Shown: one piece after another, positions 18,743 through 30,010 of the stretch
How positions within the stretch are numbered: the first letter of the stretch is position 1
How the letters are laid out: each line of letters starts with the position of its first letter
NCBI RefSeq assembly: GCF_003595195.1
Contig: NZ_CP032418.1
Coordinates: 1,438,501-1,502,500 of the forward strand
Reading direction: 5' to 3'
From: Paenisporosarcina cavernae
GTDB taxonomy: Bacteria; Bacillota; Bacilli; Bacillales_A; Planococcaceae
DNA: 64,000 bases
Notes under the pieces: model-generated
Seen by the model: only the letters and a program-made list of their open reading frames with translations
The model's database searches: none
What the model was told of the DNA's origin: nothing
Position numbers and translations under genes: made by a program

Positions 18743-19349
18743 ACTCTGGTTCTTCGTACACGGCAAAGAAGATATCGTTTGCTTCCACTTGATGTTGGTC
18801 AAGAAATTGTTGTAGCCATTCCGTCGTTTTTTGCATGGCTTTTAAATGATTTTGTTGAATTTCTCCGTCCACAATTAATGGTAAATGTAAAAGGGACTCC
18901 CCTTTTTTAAAGATAGAGAGATTCCCGGAAGATTCTAAATATGCATAAGCTACTTCCGATATAGAGCCGACTTGTTTTTCTCTTAATTGTTGAAAAAGAT
19001 CATCTAAATTATAACGCTGTTTATGCATTTCTTTTTGCATGAGTATCCCGTCACGAATAATTAGCGATGGATCACCATCGAGTAAATCACGAATCTTTTT
19101 ATTTTTCATGCCAATAAACGCTAAAGTGCGTTGAATAATGAGTAACATCACCATCGGAAGCACCGCGACTAGAATAGGTCTTTTGACATCATCTATTGCA
19201 AAAGATGCTACCTCTGCAATCATGACAAAAATGACTAAGTCTATCATGCTGAGTTCTCCTACTTCTCGTTTACCCATCCACCGTAAAATGATATATACCA
19301 ATGCGTATAAAAAGAAAGTTCTCCAAACAATTGTTAAATATAATTCCAT
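18711..19349 (-). CDS. DUF421 membrane protein, YrbG-like
   Basis: About 212-aa protein of the YetF/YrbG/YkjA group. Three N-terminal transmembrane helices (residues about 4-80) contain the hallmark LRWMGKREVGELSMIDL. A cytoplasmic DUF421 domain follows with DGDPSLIIRDG and the M/HKQRYNLDDLFQQLRE segment. The biochemical role is unknown; some relatives are sporulation-associated. The ATG at 19349 has GAGGTG upstream and is preferred to a GTG at 19358. It lies tail to tail with spoVB, overlapping by 32 nt and with no visible terminator between them. Confidence 0.85.
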   Translation of the reverse strand: MELYLTIVWRTFFLYALVYIILRWMGKREVGELSMIDLVIFVMIAEVASFAIDDVKRPILVAVLPMVMLLIIQRTLAFIGMKNKKIRDLLDGDPSLIIRDGILMQKEMHKQRYNLDDLFQQLREKQVGSISEVAYAYLESSGNLSIFKKGESLLHLPLIVDGEIQQNHLKAMQKTTEWLQQFLDQHQVEANDIFFAVYEEPEFIFQLKEDSF

Positions 19350-19530
19350 CCTTTTCACCTCTACTATAGCATGTGAAAAAGGATGAAAAGCTAATCGAAC
19401 TTCGAGTAAAAAGGCTGTCGATTCGACATTTTCATGTTCCTAAACGAGAACAAAAAACATTATCTGACATTGAATGTATTTAATATAATCTCTGCATGCA
19501 TACGTTTTCCTTTTCTCCCTATTGCAGACG

Positions 19531-19573
19531 AAAAAAAGCTGCAAGATGAACGAAATTGTTCTCTTACAGCTTT
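19531..19573 (-). terminator. Terminator of the ruvAB-queA-tgt-yajC block
   Basis: On the minus strand a hairpin with stem AAGCTGTAAGAGAACAA/TTCATCTTGCAGCTT (imperfect) is followed by seven T, just downstream of yajC. Confidence 0.85.
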
Positions 19574-19580
19574 ATCTTAA

Positions 19581-19847
19581 CTAGTTAGTTTCTGAAAGAA
19601 TGCGAGCTACTGCTGCACGTTCAAATTGCATGCGATTGTTGTCACCAACTGTTAAAAAGACCGTTGTGTCATCAACCGCGTCAACCGTTCCATGAAGACC
19701 TCCAACCGTTACGATACGATCGCCACGTTTTAAAGAAGATTGCATAGAAGCAGTTTGCTTTTGTCTCTTTTGAGCTGGACGTATGATGAAAAACCACATA
19801 ACAACAAACATCAATATAATGGGTGATAAACCAATTAACGTTTCCAT
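19581..19847 (-). CDS. yajC: Sec translocase accessory subunit YajC
   Basis: 88-aa protein with one N-terminal transmembrane helix followed by the family signature FIIRPAQKRQKQ (near residue 20), then a small basic/beta region (KRGDRIVTVGGLHGTV). YajC associates with SecDF, encoded 3 kb away. It is the last gene of the ruvA-ruvB-queA-tgt-yajC order common in Bacillales. Confidence 0.93.
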   Translation of the reverse strand: METLIGLSPIILMFVVMWFFIIRPAQKRQKQTASMQSSLKRGDRIVTVGGLHGTVDAVDDTTVFLTVGDNNRMQFERAAVARILSETN

Positions 19848-19895
19848 TTCTCTTGTTTCCCCCTTTCACTCTCTATACTCTTCAGTATACTAAAT

Positions 19896-22084
<2,189 letters not shown>

Positions 22085-22097
22085 ATATCTCTTCCTT

Positions 22098-23102
22098 TTA
22101 CTTTTTTTCTATAAAGGCTCGGCCAAAATGATCGTATGCTTCCTTCGTAACAACTCTTCCTCGAGGTGTTCGTTGAAGGAAACCAATTTGCAACAAGTAT
22201 GGTTCATACACATCCTCAATCGTCGTAGATTCTTCTCCAATACTTGCTGAGATAGTGTCTAAACCGACTGGTCCACCTTGGAACCGATCCATCATATGAA
22301 GGAGCAATTTATGGTCAATATGATCTAATCCTAAAGGGTCTACTTGTAATAGCTCTAATGCCTCTTTTGCAATCGTTTCCGTAATAGAACCATTTGCCCT
22401 CACTTGAGCAAAGTCTCGCACACGCTTTAGTAAACGATTTGCAATACGAGGAGTGCCTCTAGATCGACTAGCTATCTCACTAGCTGAAATCGAATCCACT
22501 TCCGCTCCAAATAAGCTTGCACTTCTTTCCACGATTTGTGTTAAATGTTTCGTCTCATAGTATTCTAAACGCAACAATACGCCAAAACGATCACGAAGTG
22601 GTGCTGATAAAGCTCCTGCTCTTGTCGTAGCTCCTATCAATGTAAATGGAGGCAATTCAAACCGAACACTTCTAGCTGTAGGTCCTTTACCAACGACAAT
22701 ATCTAAGCAGAAATCTTCCATAGCAGGATATAAAATTTCTTCTATCGAGCGGTTTAGTCGATGAATTTCATCGATAAATAATACATCTCCTGGTTCAAGT
22801 GAACTCACTATAGCTGCAAGATCGCCCGGTCGCTCGATTGCAGGACCACTTGTCATCTTAATTTGTACATTCATTTCATTCGCAATAACAGCGGCTAATG
22901 TTGTCTTTCCAAGACCTGGAGGACCATATAATAACACATGATCTAAACTTTCTTGCCTCATTTTTGCCGCTTCTACAAAAATGTGTAAGTTGTCTTTTAC
23001 TTTATCTTGTCCAATATATTGAGACAGAAATTGAGGTCTTAAAGATTGTTCAAAACGATCATCAAATTCCGTCTGACTACCTGATACCATTCGTTCGTCC
23101 AA
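22098..23102 (-). CDS. ruvB: Holliday junction branch-migration helicase subunit RuvB
   Basis: 334-aa AAA+ motor. It has a Walker [10 protein letters not shown] near residue 60, Walker B LFIDEIHR near 110, sensor 1 GATTRAG near 155, and a C-terminal winged helix with [12 protein letters not shown]. With RuvA it drives branch migration of Holliday junctions; in Firmicutes the partner resolvase is RecU. Translation starts at TTG, positioned by GAGAGGAAGG. Confidence 0.96.
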   Translation of the reverse strand: MDERMVSGSQTEFDDRFEQSLRPQFLSQYIGQDKVKDNLHIFVEAAKMRQESLDHVLLYGPPGLGKTTLAAVIANEMNVQIKMTSGPAIERPGDLAAIVSSLEPGDVLFIDEIHRLNRSIEEILYPAMEDFCLDIVVGKGPTARSVRFELPPFTLIGATTRAGALSAPLRDRFGVLLRLEYYETKHLTQIVERSASLFGAEVDSISASEIASRSRGTPRIANRLLKRVRDFAQVRANGSITETIAKEALELLQVDPLGLDHIDHKLLLHMMDRFQGGPVGLDTISASIGEESTTIEDVYEPYLLQIGFLQRTPRGRVVTKEAYDHFGRAFIEKK

Positions 23103-23117
23103 TAAGACCCTTCCTCT

Positions 23118-23732
23118 CTACGATAGTTTTAATAATAATTGAAGTGCTTTTTTCATGTATGCATCCGTGGAAGATGCCTCTATTTCTTCCAAAATAGGTT
23201 TCACTTTTGCTAGTTCCTTTTCCGAATACCCAAGTGCCGTTAGGGCTAACAGCGCTTCTTCTAATGAAGGATTGTCCACCTTCCCTCCGATGTGCTCTTC
23301 CATGAAAATCCCTTCGGTAGGAATGGCTGAAGTTAACTCTCCTAACTTCCCTTTTAAATCTAAGATCATTTGTCTTGCGGTTTTCTTTCCAACACCCGGA
23401 AATTTCACAAGAAACCCCTCATCTTCTCGTTCAATCGCATCGACTACATGAGATGGTTGCCCTGTCGCTAAAATGGCTAACGCACCTTTTGGACCAATTC
23501 CTGAGACTTGAAGAAGCTTCCGAAAAACTTCCCTTTCTTGGACATTCGGAAATCCGAATAAAATCTGCGCATCCTCTCGAACATGCAAATACGTATAAAT
23601 TTGTACTTCCTCCGAGGAAATGGAAAAGACATACGGATTAGGTAGTGCTAACTGATATCCAATCCCATGTTGCTCTAACGTTAGGTATTCTGGTGTGATT
23701 CTTGTTACTTGACCCTTTATGTAATCGTACAA
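23118..23732 (-). CDS. ruvA: Holliday junction DNA-binding subunit RuvA
   Basis: 204-aa protein of standard RuvA length. It has an N-terminal OB-fold (MYDYIKGQVTRITPEY), tandem helix-hairpin-helix motifs (LLQVSGIGPKGALAIL and FPGVGKKTARQMILDL) that hold the junction, and a C-terminal RuvB-contact helix bundle (ALTALGYSEKEL). It begins with TTG after AGGAGTC and is 15 nt ahead of ruvB. Confidence 0.96.
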   Translation of the reverse strand: MYDYIKGQVTRITPEYLTLEQHGIGYQLALPNPYVFSISSEEVQIYTYLHVREDAQILFGFPNVQEREVFRKLLQVSGIGPKGALAILATGQPSHVVDAIEREDEGFLVKFPGVGKKTARQMILDLKGKLGELTSAIPTEGIFMEEHIGGKVDNPSLEEALLALTALGYSEKELAKVKPILEEIEASSTDAYMKKALQLLLKLS

Positions 23733-23767
23733 ATCGATCGACTCCTAGTAATGGAAAGAATGATTTC

Positions 23768-23794
23768 AAAAAAAGACGGTCGCAATCGCGACCG
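23768..23794 (-). terminator. Terminator of the safA-kinase operon
   Basis: On the minus strand the stem CGGTCGC/GCGACCG is followed by a T-rich tail. It isolates safA and the kinase gene from ruvAB. Confidence 0.87.
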
Positions 23795-23822
23795 CGCATA
23801 CTTATGTGGACGTTCTCTCCAC

Positions 23823-24650
23823 TTAATTGTACCACAAATTTTGAAATTGAGGCATTGCCTTCTGCGTAAAAGCCCTTAACCTTGGAATAGCAATTGGCAA
23901 CTGACTTTCTGGAAGTTTTGCTGCGTAAATCCACTCTCTCATAATTTCATTAGGTATTTTCAAATAATCGACCAATTCTTCCGCTTCCGGAAACTCGTAG
24001 ATAAGCTGCGGAAGATGATAATTCATATAAGGCAAAAATCGGTGAAACAATAGAATTTCTTCCTGCTTTTCATTTCCCAGGCAAGCGAGATCAAAATCGA
24101 TTAAATACGTTTCTTTTTCTGCAAAAATAAAATTGTGATGGACGATATCTCCATGCAACAGTGTGTTGGAGTCAGTCGAAAAAGGCGTCAATTTTTCAGT
24201 AAACGTGGATGCAGAAGATGCGATCAATTGAAATAACTTTTTTCCAAGATAATGTTCAATGAAATCTTGATATTTATGAAATTGATCAATGCGATATGAC
24301 CACTTCTTTATTAAATCAAAAGGAGGGATGTTTCCCACGTTTTGCCAATCGATCACTCGATTTGTGTTATGCAGTTTTTTGAGCGCATTCCAAGCTCTTT
24401 TTCGGATAACGGACGATTCGAACTGATGAACACTGTTTGTTTGTACCCATGGTTGCATAATTTCAAGTGACGTAAAATCAGAGGATAGCGGAAGAATATG
24501 TGGAAAGTTTATCTCACTTAGGGATTGATGAATATCGACTACTTTTTGGAAAAGATAATACGAATCGTACCTTTTTAAACTTTTCTTCTTTGTCCCTGAT
24601 TCCACTCGCCACACATTTTCTTTCAACTGAATTCGTCTTGTCGGATTCAC
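23823..24650 (-). CDS. Aminoglycoside phosphotransferase-fold kinase coupled to safA (YsxE/CotS-like)
   Basis: About 275-aa protein with kinase-like features of the APH/CotS superfamily. These are an N-terminal lobe with KSLKRYDSYYLFQKV (probable nucleotide-binding Lys), a catalytic loop LLHGDIVHHNFIF with Asp and Asn in the expected places, and the Mg-binding segment YLIDFDLA. B. subtilis has such proteins (CotS, YutH, YsxE) in the spore coat. YsxE itself is normally beside spoVID, and no copy is found there in this window. The preferred start is a GTG whose GTGA overlaps the safA stop. The open frame reaches 24722, but that would run 76 nt into safA with no Shine-Dalgarno. The substrate is unknown. 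Confidence 0.75.
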   Translation of the reverse strand: MNPTRRIQLKENVWRVESGTKKKSLKRYDSYYLFQKVVDIHQSLSEINFPHILPLSSDFTSLEIMQPWVQTNSVHQFESSVIRKRAWNALKKLHNTNRVIDWQNVGNIPPFDLIKKWSYRIDQFHKYQDFIEHYLGKKLFQLIASSASTFTEKLTPFSTDSNTLLHGDIVHHNFIFAEKETYLIDFDLACLGNEKQEEILLFHRFLPYMNYHLPQLIYEFPEAEELVDYLKIPNEIMREWIYAAKLPESQLPIAIPRLRAFTQKAMPQFQNLWYN

Positions 24651-25360
24651 ATGAAATAAGGGTGTTGGCCAGGATAGTAAGCTGGGTGAATCGGAACTAG
24701 CTGACAATGACATGCGCAACAATACATTGGTGGCGGAGCTTGCATTCCAGGTGGTAGCATTGGATACTCTCCAGGATAGGGTGCAGCATTCGTGTTCATC
24801 TCTGGTGATGTATACGTTGGTTGCATTGGGGGCTGGACTTGTTGACTCATATTTTGTTGCATCATTCTACACGTACAAGGTCTCGGTGGATTCATTTGAC
24901 AACCGCATAAGGGCTTTTGCATTGGGGCTGTCGGTTTTGGAGCAATTGGCGCTTTCGGCATTTCAGGTTGCTGAACGGCTTTCGCTACTGGGGGTTTCAT
25001 CGGTATAGGAGCTGGCGCAGGAGTAGTAGGTTGTTTTTCTTGCCACGTAGTCGAAGCTTCTAATTTCCAGCTTTCCATATGAATAGATAACTGGGTATCA
25101 TGTATATCACTATCAAGTATGGGTACAGTTGGCAACGTTTCAGCTTTCGTTTTTTCCATTTTTTTAGGAATATCTACTGTAGGTAAGGTCGATGTTGTTG
25201 GTTTTCCTCCAGTAACCGGTACAAACACTTTCATTCCTGGCACAATGTAATCAGGATTTGCCAAATGAGCATTTGCTTTTTTTATTTCTTCAAACGGAAC
25301 ATTGTGCATTTTTGCAATTTTCCACAATGTGTCTCCTTTTTGGACAATATGAATATTCAC
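24647..25360 (-). CDS. safA: Spore coat morphogenetic protein SafA, short form
   Basis: 237-aa protein. An N-terminal LysM domain (residues 2-47: VQKGDTLWKIAKMHNV ... PGMKVFVP) is nearly identical in pattern to B. subtilis SafA (VQKGDSLWKIAEKYGV). A Thr/Pro-rich linker follows, then a Pro/Met/Cys-rich tail with two Cys clusters (CGCQMNPPRPCTC and CCACHC) and a Tyr-rich end (PAYYPGQHPYFM). SafA organises the inner coat on the cortex surface and recruits coat proteins. This one is much shorter than the 387-aa B. subtilis protein, and the Cys clusters suggest cross-linking. It starts with GTG behind AAGGAGG. An upstream CATACTTTA could be a sigma-K or sigma-E -10 element. Confidence 0.85.
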   Translation of the reverse strand: MNIHIVQKGDTLWKIAKMHNVPFEEIKKANAHLANPDYIVPGMKVFVPVTGGKPTTSTLPTVDIPKKMEKTKAETLPTVPILDSDIHDTQLSIHMESWKLEASTTWQEKQPTTPAPAPIPMKPPVAKAVQQPEMPKAPIAPKPTAPMQKPLCGCQMNPPRPCTCRMMQQNMSQQVQPPMQPTYTSPEMNTNAAPYPGEYPMLPPGMQAPPPMYCCACHCQLVPIHPAYYPGQHPYFM

Positions 25361-25476
25361 GATCTTCCTCCTTCATTTCTTAAAGTATGTTCTTGTCAGA
25401 GTTTTGGTCACAAAGTATCTTTCCATGTTAAACTATGAAAAACAACGGATGAATACGACTGAAAAGGAAGATTTGA

Positions 25477-26013
25477 ATGAAAAAAAAACCTGGTGATGTA
25501 AGACGGGAGAAAATTTTAGAAATTTTAACAACAGCAGTTAATCCGATTAAAGGTGTCGAACTTGCCACCCAAACTGGAGTAAGTCGTCAAATAATTGTTG
25601 GGGATATCACCTTACTAAAAGCGAAAGATATTCCAATAGTAGCGACTAGTCAAGGCTATATTTTATTGCCAGAGCAATCCGATCAACCTCATTTTGTTAA
25701 ACAAATTGCTTGTCATCACGGACCAGCGGATTCGAAAGAAGAGTTATACACGTTAGTAGACGCTGGAGTAACAGTAATGGATGTTACTGTTGAACATCCT
25801 GTTTACGGGGAAATCAATGCCTCTATCATGGTCTCGAACCGTGTTGAGGTAGATGATTTTATACGAGAAGTGGAACAATCAGGTGCAAGCTTTCTATCCG
25901 AATTAACGGGTGGTATCCATTTGCATAAAATAGCGGCCAATAAAGAACAATCCATCCATATCGCTATAAAAGAAATGCGACGAAAAGGGTTTTTAGCTGA
26001 AGACGTCTATTAA
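25477..26013 (+). CDS. nadR: NAD biosynthesis repressor NadR (YrxA/NiaR family)
   Basis: 178-aa regulator with an N-terminal HTH_11 domain (residues about 8-60: GVELATQTGVSRQIIVGDI) and a C-terminal 3H domain with its histidines (CHHGPAD, TVEHPVYGE, GGIHLHK). In B. subtilis it uses nicotinic acid as corepressor for nifS-nadBCA. Here the divergent neighbour is safA and no nad genes are present in the window. The target is therefore either at another locus or a niacin transporter. The start ATG lies behind AAGGAAG. Confidence 0.9.
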   Translation: MKKKPGDVRREKILEILTTAVNPIKGVELATQTGVSRQIIVGDITLLKAKDIPIVATSQGYILLPEQSDQPHFVKQIACHHGPADSKEELYTLVDAGVTVMDVTVEHPVYGEINASIMVSNRVEVDDFIREVEQSGASFLSELTGGIHLHKIAANKEQSIHIAIKEMRRKGFLAEDVY

Positions 26014-26109
26014 TTAGCACTTATAGAGTTTAGCTAATTTCTTTTCACCTGTTAGATGTGTTTCATTAGAGATTAATGTATGTGATTTTTTCCACTGGAT
26101 ACACGAAAA

Positions 26110-26139
26110 AAGGATGCCTGAGTATTTTCAGACATCCTT
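26110..26139. terminator. Bidirectional terminator between nadR and pheA
   Basis: The inverted repeat AAGGATGCCTG/CAGACATCCTT has A tracts upstream and T tracts downstream, and serves both converging genes. Confidence 0.87.
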
Positions 26140-26142
26140 TTC

Positions 26143-27006
26143 TTATGGATTGATTTTGGTAACATGATAACTCCCCAATGATTTAACCTCACAGCCTAGC
26201 ATTTTTAGTTCTTCTAATGCTCCAAACATCATTGGATGCGATTCATGTTCGAGAAGATCGATGACAAAGAAATAGTGACCTATTCCGGTTTTTAATGGCC
26301 GTGATTCAATCTTGGATAAATTAAGTTTTCTCCAAGCGAACACCGACAATACTTGATGCAAAGCACCCGAACGTTCATCCTCAGGAAGCAAAATCATCCA
26401 CGTTGTTTTAGGTTCTTCTAACCTATTTGTAGAAGGTGTTTTCGACAACACAAAAAATCGGGTATGATTTAAATGAAAATCGTGAATATTTCGTTCTACA
26501 ATCGTCAGTCCATACTTCTTTGCTGCAAATTCATTAGCAATGGCAAGAGAGTTTTGACTTGGATGTTGAGAGATGTGTTTTGCAGCAGCTGCAGTTGACG
26601 CAGAAATTTCATGTGGCACACCACGGAAACGACTTGCCAAGTATTTATGACATTGTGCGATTGCGTGCGAATGCGACAAAATAGATGTCGCCTGCAAAAA
26701 ATCTTTTTCATTAGCAGGATGACATAGTAAATGTTGGGCAATAGGAGAAAGAATTTCATGTTCTACTTTCAGTTGAACATCATGATATAAATAATCAAGT
26801 GTTATAGCAACTGTACCCTCGAGAGCATTTTCAATCGGCACGACAGCAAAATCTACTTCTTGTTGCTCCACTGCATCCATACAATCAGATATGGTTGGAT
26901 AAGGAACGAGCAACTCATTGGAATAAAGAGCATTTGCTGCTACATGCGTAAAAGATGCTTCTGGTCCTAAATAACCTATACGATATTGCCACTGCTCTTT
27001 TTCCAA
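26143..27006 (-). CDS. pheA: Prephenate dehydratase
   Basis: About 287-aa monofunctional PheA, which converts prephenate to phenylpyruvate. The catalytic domain begins RIGYLGPEASFTHVAA and includes VVPIENALEGTV and the catalytic NHTRFFVLS. A C-terminal ACT domain with ESRPLKTG binds phenylalanine for feedback control. The frame is open to a GTG at 27015, but AGGAG is too near it. TTG at 27006 has an 8-nt spacing and is preferred. PheB, which lies between pheA and obg in B. subtilis, is absent. Confidence 0.93.
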   Translation of the reverse strand: MEKEQWQYRIGYLGPEASFTHVAANALYSNELLVPYPTISDCMDAVEQQEVDFAVVPIENALEGTVAITLDYLYHDVQLKVEHEILSPIAQHLLCHPANEKDFLQATSILSHSHAIAQCHKYLASRFRGVPHEISASTAAAAKHISQHPSQNSLAIANEFAAKKYGLTIVERNIHDFHLNHTRFFVLSKTPSTNRLEEPKTTWMILLPEDERSGALHQVLSVFAWRKLNLSKIESRPLKTGIGHYFFVIDLLEHESHPMMFGALEELKMLGCEVKSLGSYHVTKINP

Positions 27007-27024
27007 CTGGTCCACTCCTCGCCT

Positions 27025-28308
27025 TTACTCGATAAATTCAAATTCAAACTCAAGTAGTCGAACTGTATCGCCATCTTTTGCACCACGTTCGCGAAGGGCT
27101 TCATCTACACCCATTCCACGAAGTTGGCGAGCAAAACGACGAATCGTGTCTTCACGAGAGAAATCAGTCATTTTAAATAAGCGCTCAATAGATGATCCAC
27201 TTAACACGTATGCACCATCGTCGTCACGAGTAATTTCAAATCCGTCACGTTCTGATTCAAACTTGTACATAACCGATTTATCTGATTCTTCCTGTACTTC
27301 ATGCAGAAGGAATTCACCTGTAACTTCCAGTAAATCTGCAATCGCAAACAGTAACTCAGAAAGACCTTTACGCGAAATTGCAGAAATCGGGAAAATTTTT
27401 ATGTCTGCTCCAATTTTTTCTTTGAAAGCTTCCAAATTTTCTTCCGCACCCGGCATATCCATTTTATTTGCGACGACTAACTGTGGACGTTCCGTTAGAC
27501 GCAAATTATAGTTTTTCAACTCTTCATTAATAGTTATATAATCATCGTACGGATCGCGCCCTTCCATAGCGGACATATCCACTACATGGACGATTACTCG
27601 CGTTCGTTCGATATGACGTAAGAATTGATGTCCGAGTCCAACACCCTCACTTGCTCCTTCGATTAACCCTGGCAAATCTGCCATAGCGAAGCTACGCCCA
27701 TCTTCTGTTTGTACCATTCCTAGATTCGGCACAATCGTTGTAAAATGATATTCCGCAATTTTAGGTTTAGCCGCAGAAACGACAGATAAAAGTGTGGATT
27801 TACCTACGCTTGGAAAGCCAACTAGGCCAACATCCGCTAACACTTTAAGTTCTAATACCACATCTAATTCTTGACCTGGCTCTCCTTTTTCAGATAACTC
27901 AGGTGCGGGATTTTGAGGAGTAGCAAACCGTGAGTTACCTCTACCTCCACGACCGCCTTTTGCAACAACTGCTTGCTGACCATGTTCTACAAGGTCTGCA
28001 AGAATCGTTCCATCTTCTGTCATGACGACAGTACCCGGAGGAACTTTGACAATTAAATCTTCTGCTCCTCTACCATGCATTCCCTTACTCATACCATGCT
28101 CTCCGCGATTTGCTTTGAAATGTCGTTTATAGCGGAAATCCATTAATGTACGTAATCCTTCTTCCACTTCAAATATTACATTTCCTCCACGGCCACCATC
28201 ACCACCAGCTGGGCCACCATTAGGAACATACTTTTCTCGACGAAACGCTACCATACCGTCTCCGCCGTCTCCACCTTTTATATATATCTTGACGTGATCG
28301 ACAAACAT
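27025..28308 (-). CDS. obg: GTPase Obg (CgtA), 50S assembly and stress factor
   Basis: 427-aa GTPase with the N-terminal glycine-rich Obg fold (residues 1-158: [20 protein letters not shown]). The central G domain has GFPSVGKST (G1), DLPGLIEGA (G3) and NKMD (G4). A C-terminal OCT domain follows. It takes part in 50S maturation and, in Bacillus, in sporulation and the general stress response. Its ATG is 1 nt past the spo0B stop, with the ribosome binding site GGAGGTAAC inside spo0B, so the two are coupled. Confidence 0.97.
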   Translation of the reverse strand: MFVDHVKIYIKGGDGGDGMVAFRREKYVPNGGPAGGDGGRGGNVIFEVEEGLRTLMDFRYKRHFKANRGEHGMSKGMHGRGAEDLIVKVPPGTVVMTEDGTILADLVEHGQQAVVAKGGRGGRGNSRFATPQNPAPELSEKGEPGQELDVVLELKVLADVGLVGFPSVGKSTLLSVVSAAKPKIAEYHFTTIVPNLGMVQTEDGRSFAMADLPGLIEGASEGVGLGHQFLRHIERTRVIVHVVDMSAMEGRDPYDDYITINEELKNYNLRLTERPQLVVANKMDMPGAEENLEAFKEKIGADIKIFPISAISRKGLSELLFAIADLLEVTGEFLLHEVQEESDKSVMYKFESERDGFEITRDDDGAYVLSGSSIERLFKMTDFSREDTIRRFARQLRGMGVDEALRERGAKDGDTVRLLEFEFEFIE

Positions 28309-28309
28309 A

Positions 28310-28840
28310 TTAGTTACCTCCTGTTTCCATTAATAATTGAATTTCTCTGTAAGTGAAGCCATCTAGCTTTTGTCGTATTTGACAGTCCTTGCATTCAAAA
28401 GGTGTCTCCGTCCATTGTTCCCATTTTCCTTCAAAAATCACATTAACGGTAAAAGAAGCATTGTGTTGTACCAGTTGAAACGTAACTTTTTGCTCTGTGT
28501 ACGGATCAATTACGTTGTTCATTTGTTGTAAAATTGATTCAAAAAAAGACACGAAAGGTTGATCGTGCGATTCTTCGATTGGATGTGTAATTGTCATTTC
28601 AAACGCAAAATCAAATGCTGGAAATCGCCAATTCACTGTTTGGAACCATTCTAATAGAACTGGTAAGCCAAGTTTTTTTAGTGAAACAGCTTCTTGTGAA
28701 GATTTTGTGTAGGTTGAAATGATCCGTTTTGCCTCATCCACACGACCTAGGTCGAGATTCATTTGAATGAGCTGTAACTGATTGAGAAAGTCATGCTTTG
28801 CGAAACGCAAAGCTTCGTTTACCGTTAATCTCTTGTACAT
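28310..28840 (-). CDS. spo0B: Sporulation phosphorelay phosphotransferase Spo0B
   Basis: About 176-aa protein. The phosphorylated-histidine helix reads [19 protein letters not shown], where the His (residue 16 from the chosen start) corresponds to His30 of B. subtilis Spo0B. A degenerate HATPase-like C-terminal part follows. Spo0B moves phosphate from Spo0F to Spo0A. The sequence is divergent, but the H-box and coupling to obg make the call firm. A GTG at 28849 is an alternative start; the ATG at 28840 has the better spacing from GGGAAGTG. A single CKDC motif near residue 147 is unexplained. Confidence 0.88.
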   Translation of the reverse strand: MYKRLTVNEALRFAKHDFLNQLQLIQMNLDLGRVDEAKRIISTYTKSSQEAVSLKKLGLPVLLEWFQTVNWRFPAFDFAFEMTITHPIEESHDQPFVSFFESILQQMNNVIDPYTEQKVTFQLVQHNASFTVNVIFEGKWEQWTETPFECKDCQIRQKLDGFTYREIQLLMETGGN

Positions 28841-28865
28841 GAACGCCACTTCCCTGCATTTGAAT

Positions 28866-28894
28866 GAAAAAAGGACTGCGTAAACGCAGTCCTT
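28866..28894 (-). terminator. Terminator downstream of rpmA
   Basis: On the minus strand the stem AAGGACTGCG/CGCAGTCCTT has a TTTA loop and is followed by a T run. It separates the ribosomal protein operon from spo0B-obg, though readthrough is possible. Confidence 0.88.
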
Positions 28895-28907
28895 CTAGTT
28901 GTCTGAA

Positions 28908-29201
28908 TTAAGCTTCTTGAGCAACTGGATATACACTTACTTGCTTTTTGTCGCGGCCAAGACGTTCAAAACGTACTACACCATCAACTTTAGCGAATAA
29001 AGTATCATCTCCACCACGGCCAACGTTCAAACCTGGATAAATTTTTGTACCGCGTTGACGGTATAAAATTGAACCACCTGATACGTGTTGACCATCAGCG
29101 CGTTTAGCGCCAAGGCGTTTAGATTGGGAATCGCGTCCGTTTTTTGTCGAACCTACCCCTTTTTTCGATGCGAAAAACTGAAGATCTAATCGTAACATCA
29201 T
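28908..29201 (-). CDS. rpmA: Ribosomal protein L27 with cleavable N-terminus
   Basis: 97-aa L27. After the N-terminal MLRLDLQFF comes [15 protein letters not shown], the mature L27 start. The LDLQFF-A boundary is the known cleavage site of Prp in Firmicutes, and the gene for Prp is next door. Removal exposes the N-terminal arm near the peptidyl transferase centre. The start follows AGGAGGTGG. Confidence 0.97.
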   Translation of the reverse strand: MMLRLDLQFFASKKGVGSTKNGRDSQSKRLGAKRADGQHVSGGSILYRQRGTKIYPGLNVGRGGDDTLFAKVDGVVRFERLGRDKKQVSVYPVAQEA

Positions 29202-29214
29202 CTGTTTCCACCTC

Positions 29215-29550
29215 CTAGGTTTGGAAGGTAATTTTTATATATTTACCGTAATCATGTTCAATCGTTTGTAAAGAAACAATCATAGCGTTCAACAAAAGTT
29301 GAATTTTTTCTTGTTCTTCCTGATCTAAACTTGCTGGTAGGGTAACAAAAAGATATCCACCTTCTTGACCTTGTTTTACGACTGGTATCGTTTTCGTGAG
29401 ACTTGCAATCGCATTTACGCTTCCAAAAGAAACCGCAGATGCTGCCGCGCATACGAGATCGCTACCATGAACCGCAAAATTAGCATGTCCAGACATTTCG
29501 AACGAAGTAATGAGACCAGATTGATTTTTTGTGACGTTAACTTTAATCAT
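29215..29550 (-). CDS. prp: Ribosomal-processing cysteine protease Prp (YsxB)
   Basis: 111-aa protease with the catalytic pair visible as His22 (FEMSGHANF) and Cys34 (SDLVCAAAS), the same spacing as in Staphylococcus aureus Prp. It removes the N-terminal extension of L27. It is encoded between rplU and rpmA, as in all Firmicutes with extended L27. Confidence 0.95.
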   Translation of the reverse strand: MIKVNVTKNQSGLITSFEMSGHANFAVHGSDLVCAAASAVSFGSVNAIASLTKTIPVVKQGQEGGYLFVTLPASLDQEEQEKIQLLLNAMIVSLQTIEHDYGKYIKITFQT

Positions 29551-29559
29551 CGTTCCCTC

Positions 29560-29868
29560 TTACAACGTGATATCTTCGATCACTAGTTTTGTATAAGGTT
29601 GACGGTGACCTTGTTTACGACGATAGTTCTTTTTTGATTTGTATTTGAAGACTGTGATTTTTTTACCACGACCATGTTTAATAGCTTTCGCTTTAACAGC
29701 AGCACCTTCCACGAATGGAACGCCTACTTTCACGTCATCTCCACCTACGAATAACACTTTGTCAAAAGTGACAACTTCGTCAGCGTCTACAGCCAATTTC
29801 TCGATGTAGATTTCTTGACCTTTTTCCACTTTGATTTGTTTACCACCAGTTTCAATAATTGCGTACAT
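29560..29868 (-). CDS. rplU: Ribosomal protein L21
   Basis: 102-aa L21, beginning [18 protein letters not shown] and ending with the basic [19 protein letters not shown] signature. It is the first gene of rplU-prp-rpmA. It lies behind an L21-type RNA leader and a good promoter. The ribosome binding site is GAGGAGGTG. Confidence 0.98.
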   Translation of the reverse strand: MYAIIETGGKQIKVEKGQEIYIEKLAVDADEVVTFDKVLFVGGDDVKVGVPFVEGAAVKAKAIKHGRGKKITVFKYKSKKNYRRKQGHRQPYTKLVIEDITL

Positions 29869-29975
29869 TTACCTGCACCTCCTCTTAGTCTAAGACTCGC
29901 CTTCACTGAGGTGACCCGTAAGGATACTTAAACCTCTTCAGAGCGGTTGTAGCGTGGGTGCTACAAACAATAACA
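29869..29975 (-). promoter_or_regulatory. Ribosomal protein L21 leader
   Basis: The untranslated leader of rplU on the minus strand begins with a hairpin TTGTAGC-ACCCAC-GCTACAA (29945-29966). A structured segment with GAGGTTTAAG and GGGTCACCTCAGTG follows, before the ribosome binding site. Position and layout match the L21 leader family of Firmicutes, thought to allow autoregulation by L21. I did not align it to the family model. Confidence 0.75.
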
Positions 29976-29981
29976 TTAAAA

Positions 29982-30010
29982 TATTATCACACGTACATCA
30001 CACAGTCAAC
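29982..30010 (-). promoter_or_regulatory. Promoter of rplU-prp-rpmA
   Basis: TTGACT (30005-30010), a 17-nt spacer and TAATAT (29982-29987) on the minus strand. The boxes straddle the spoIVFB stop codon, so a growth gene promoter is embedded at the end of a sporulation gene. Confidence 0.65.

Noticed and set aside
24712-25008. 98-codon plus-strand ORF across safA
   Set aside because: Antisense shadow of the safA coding sequence, created by its Pro/Cys-rich codons; no ribosome binding site.
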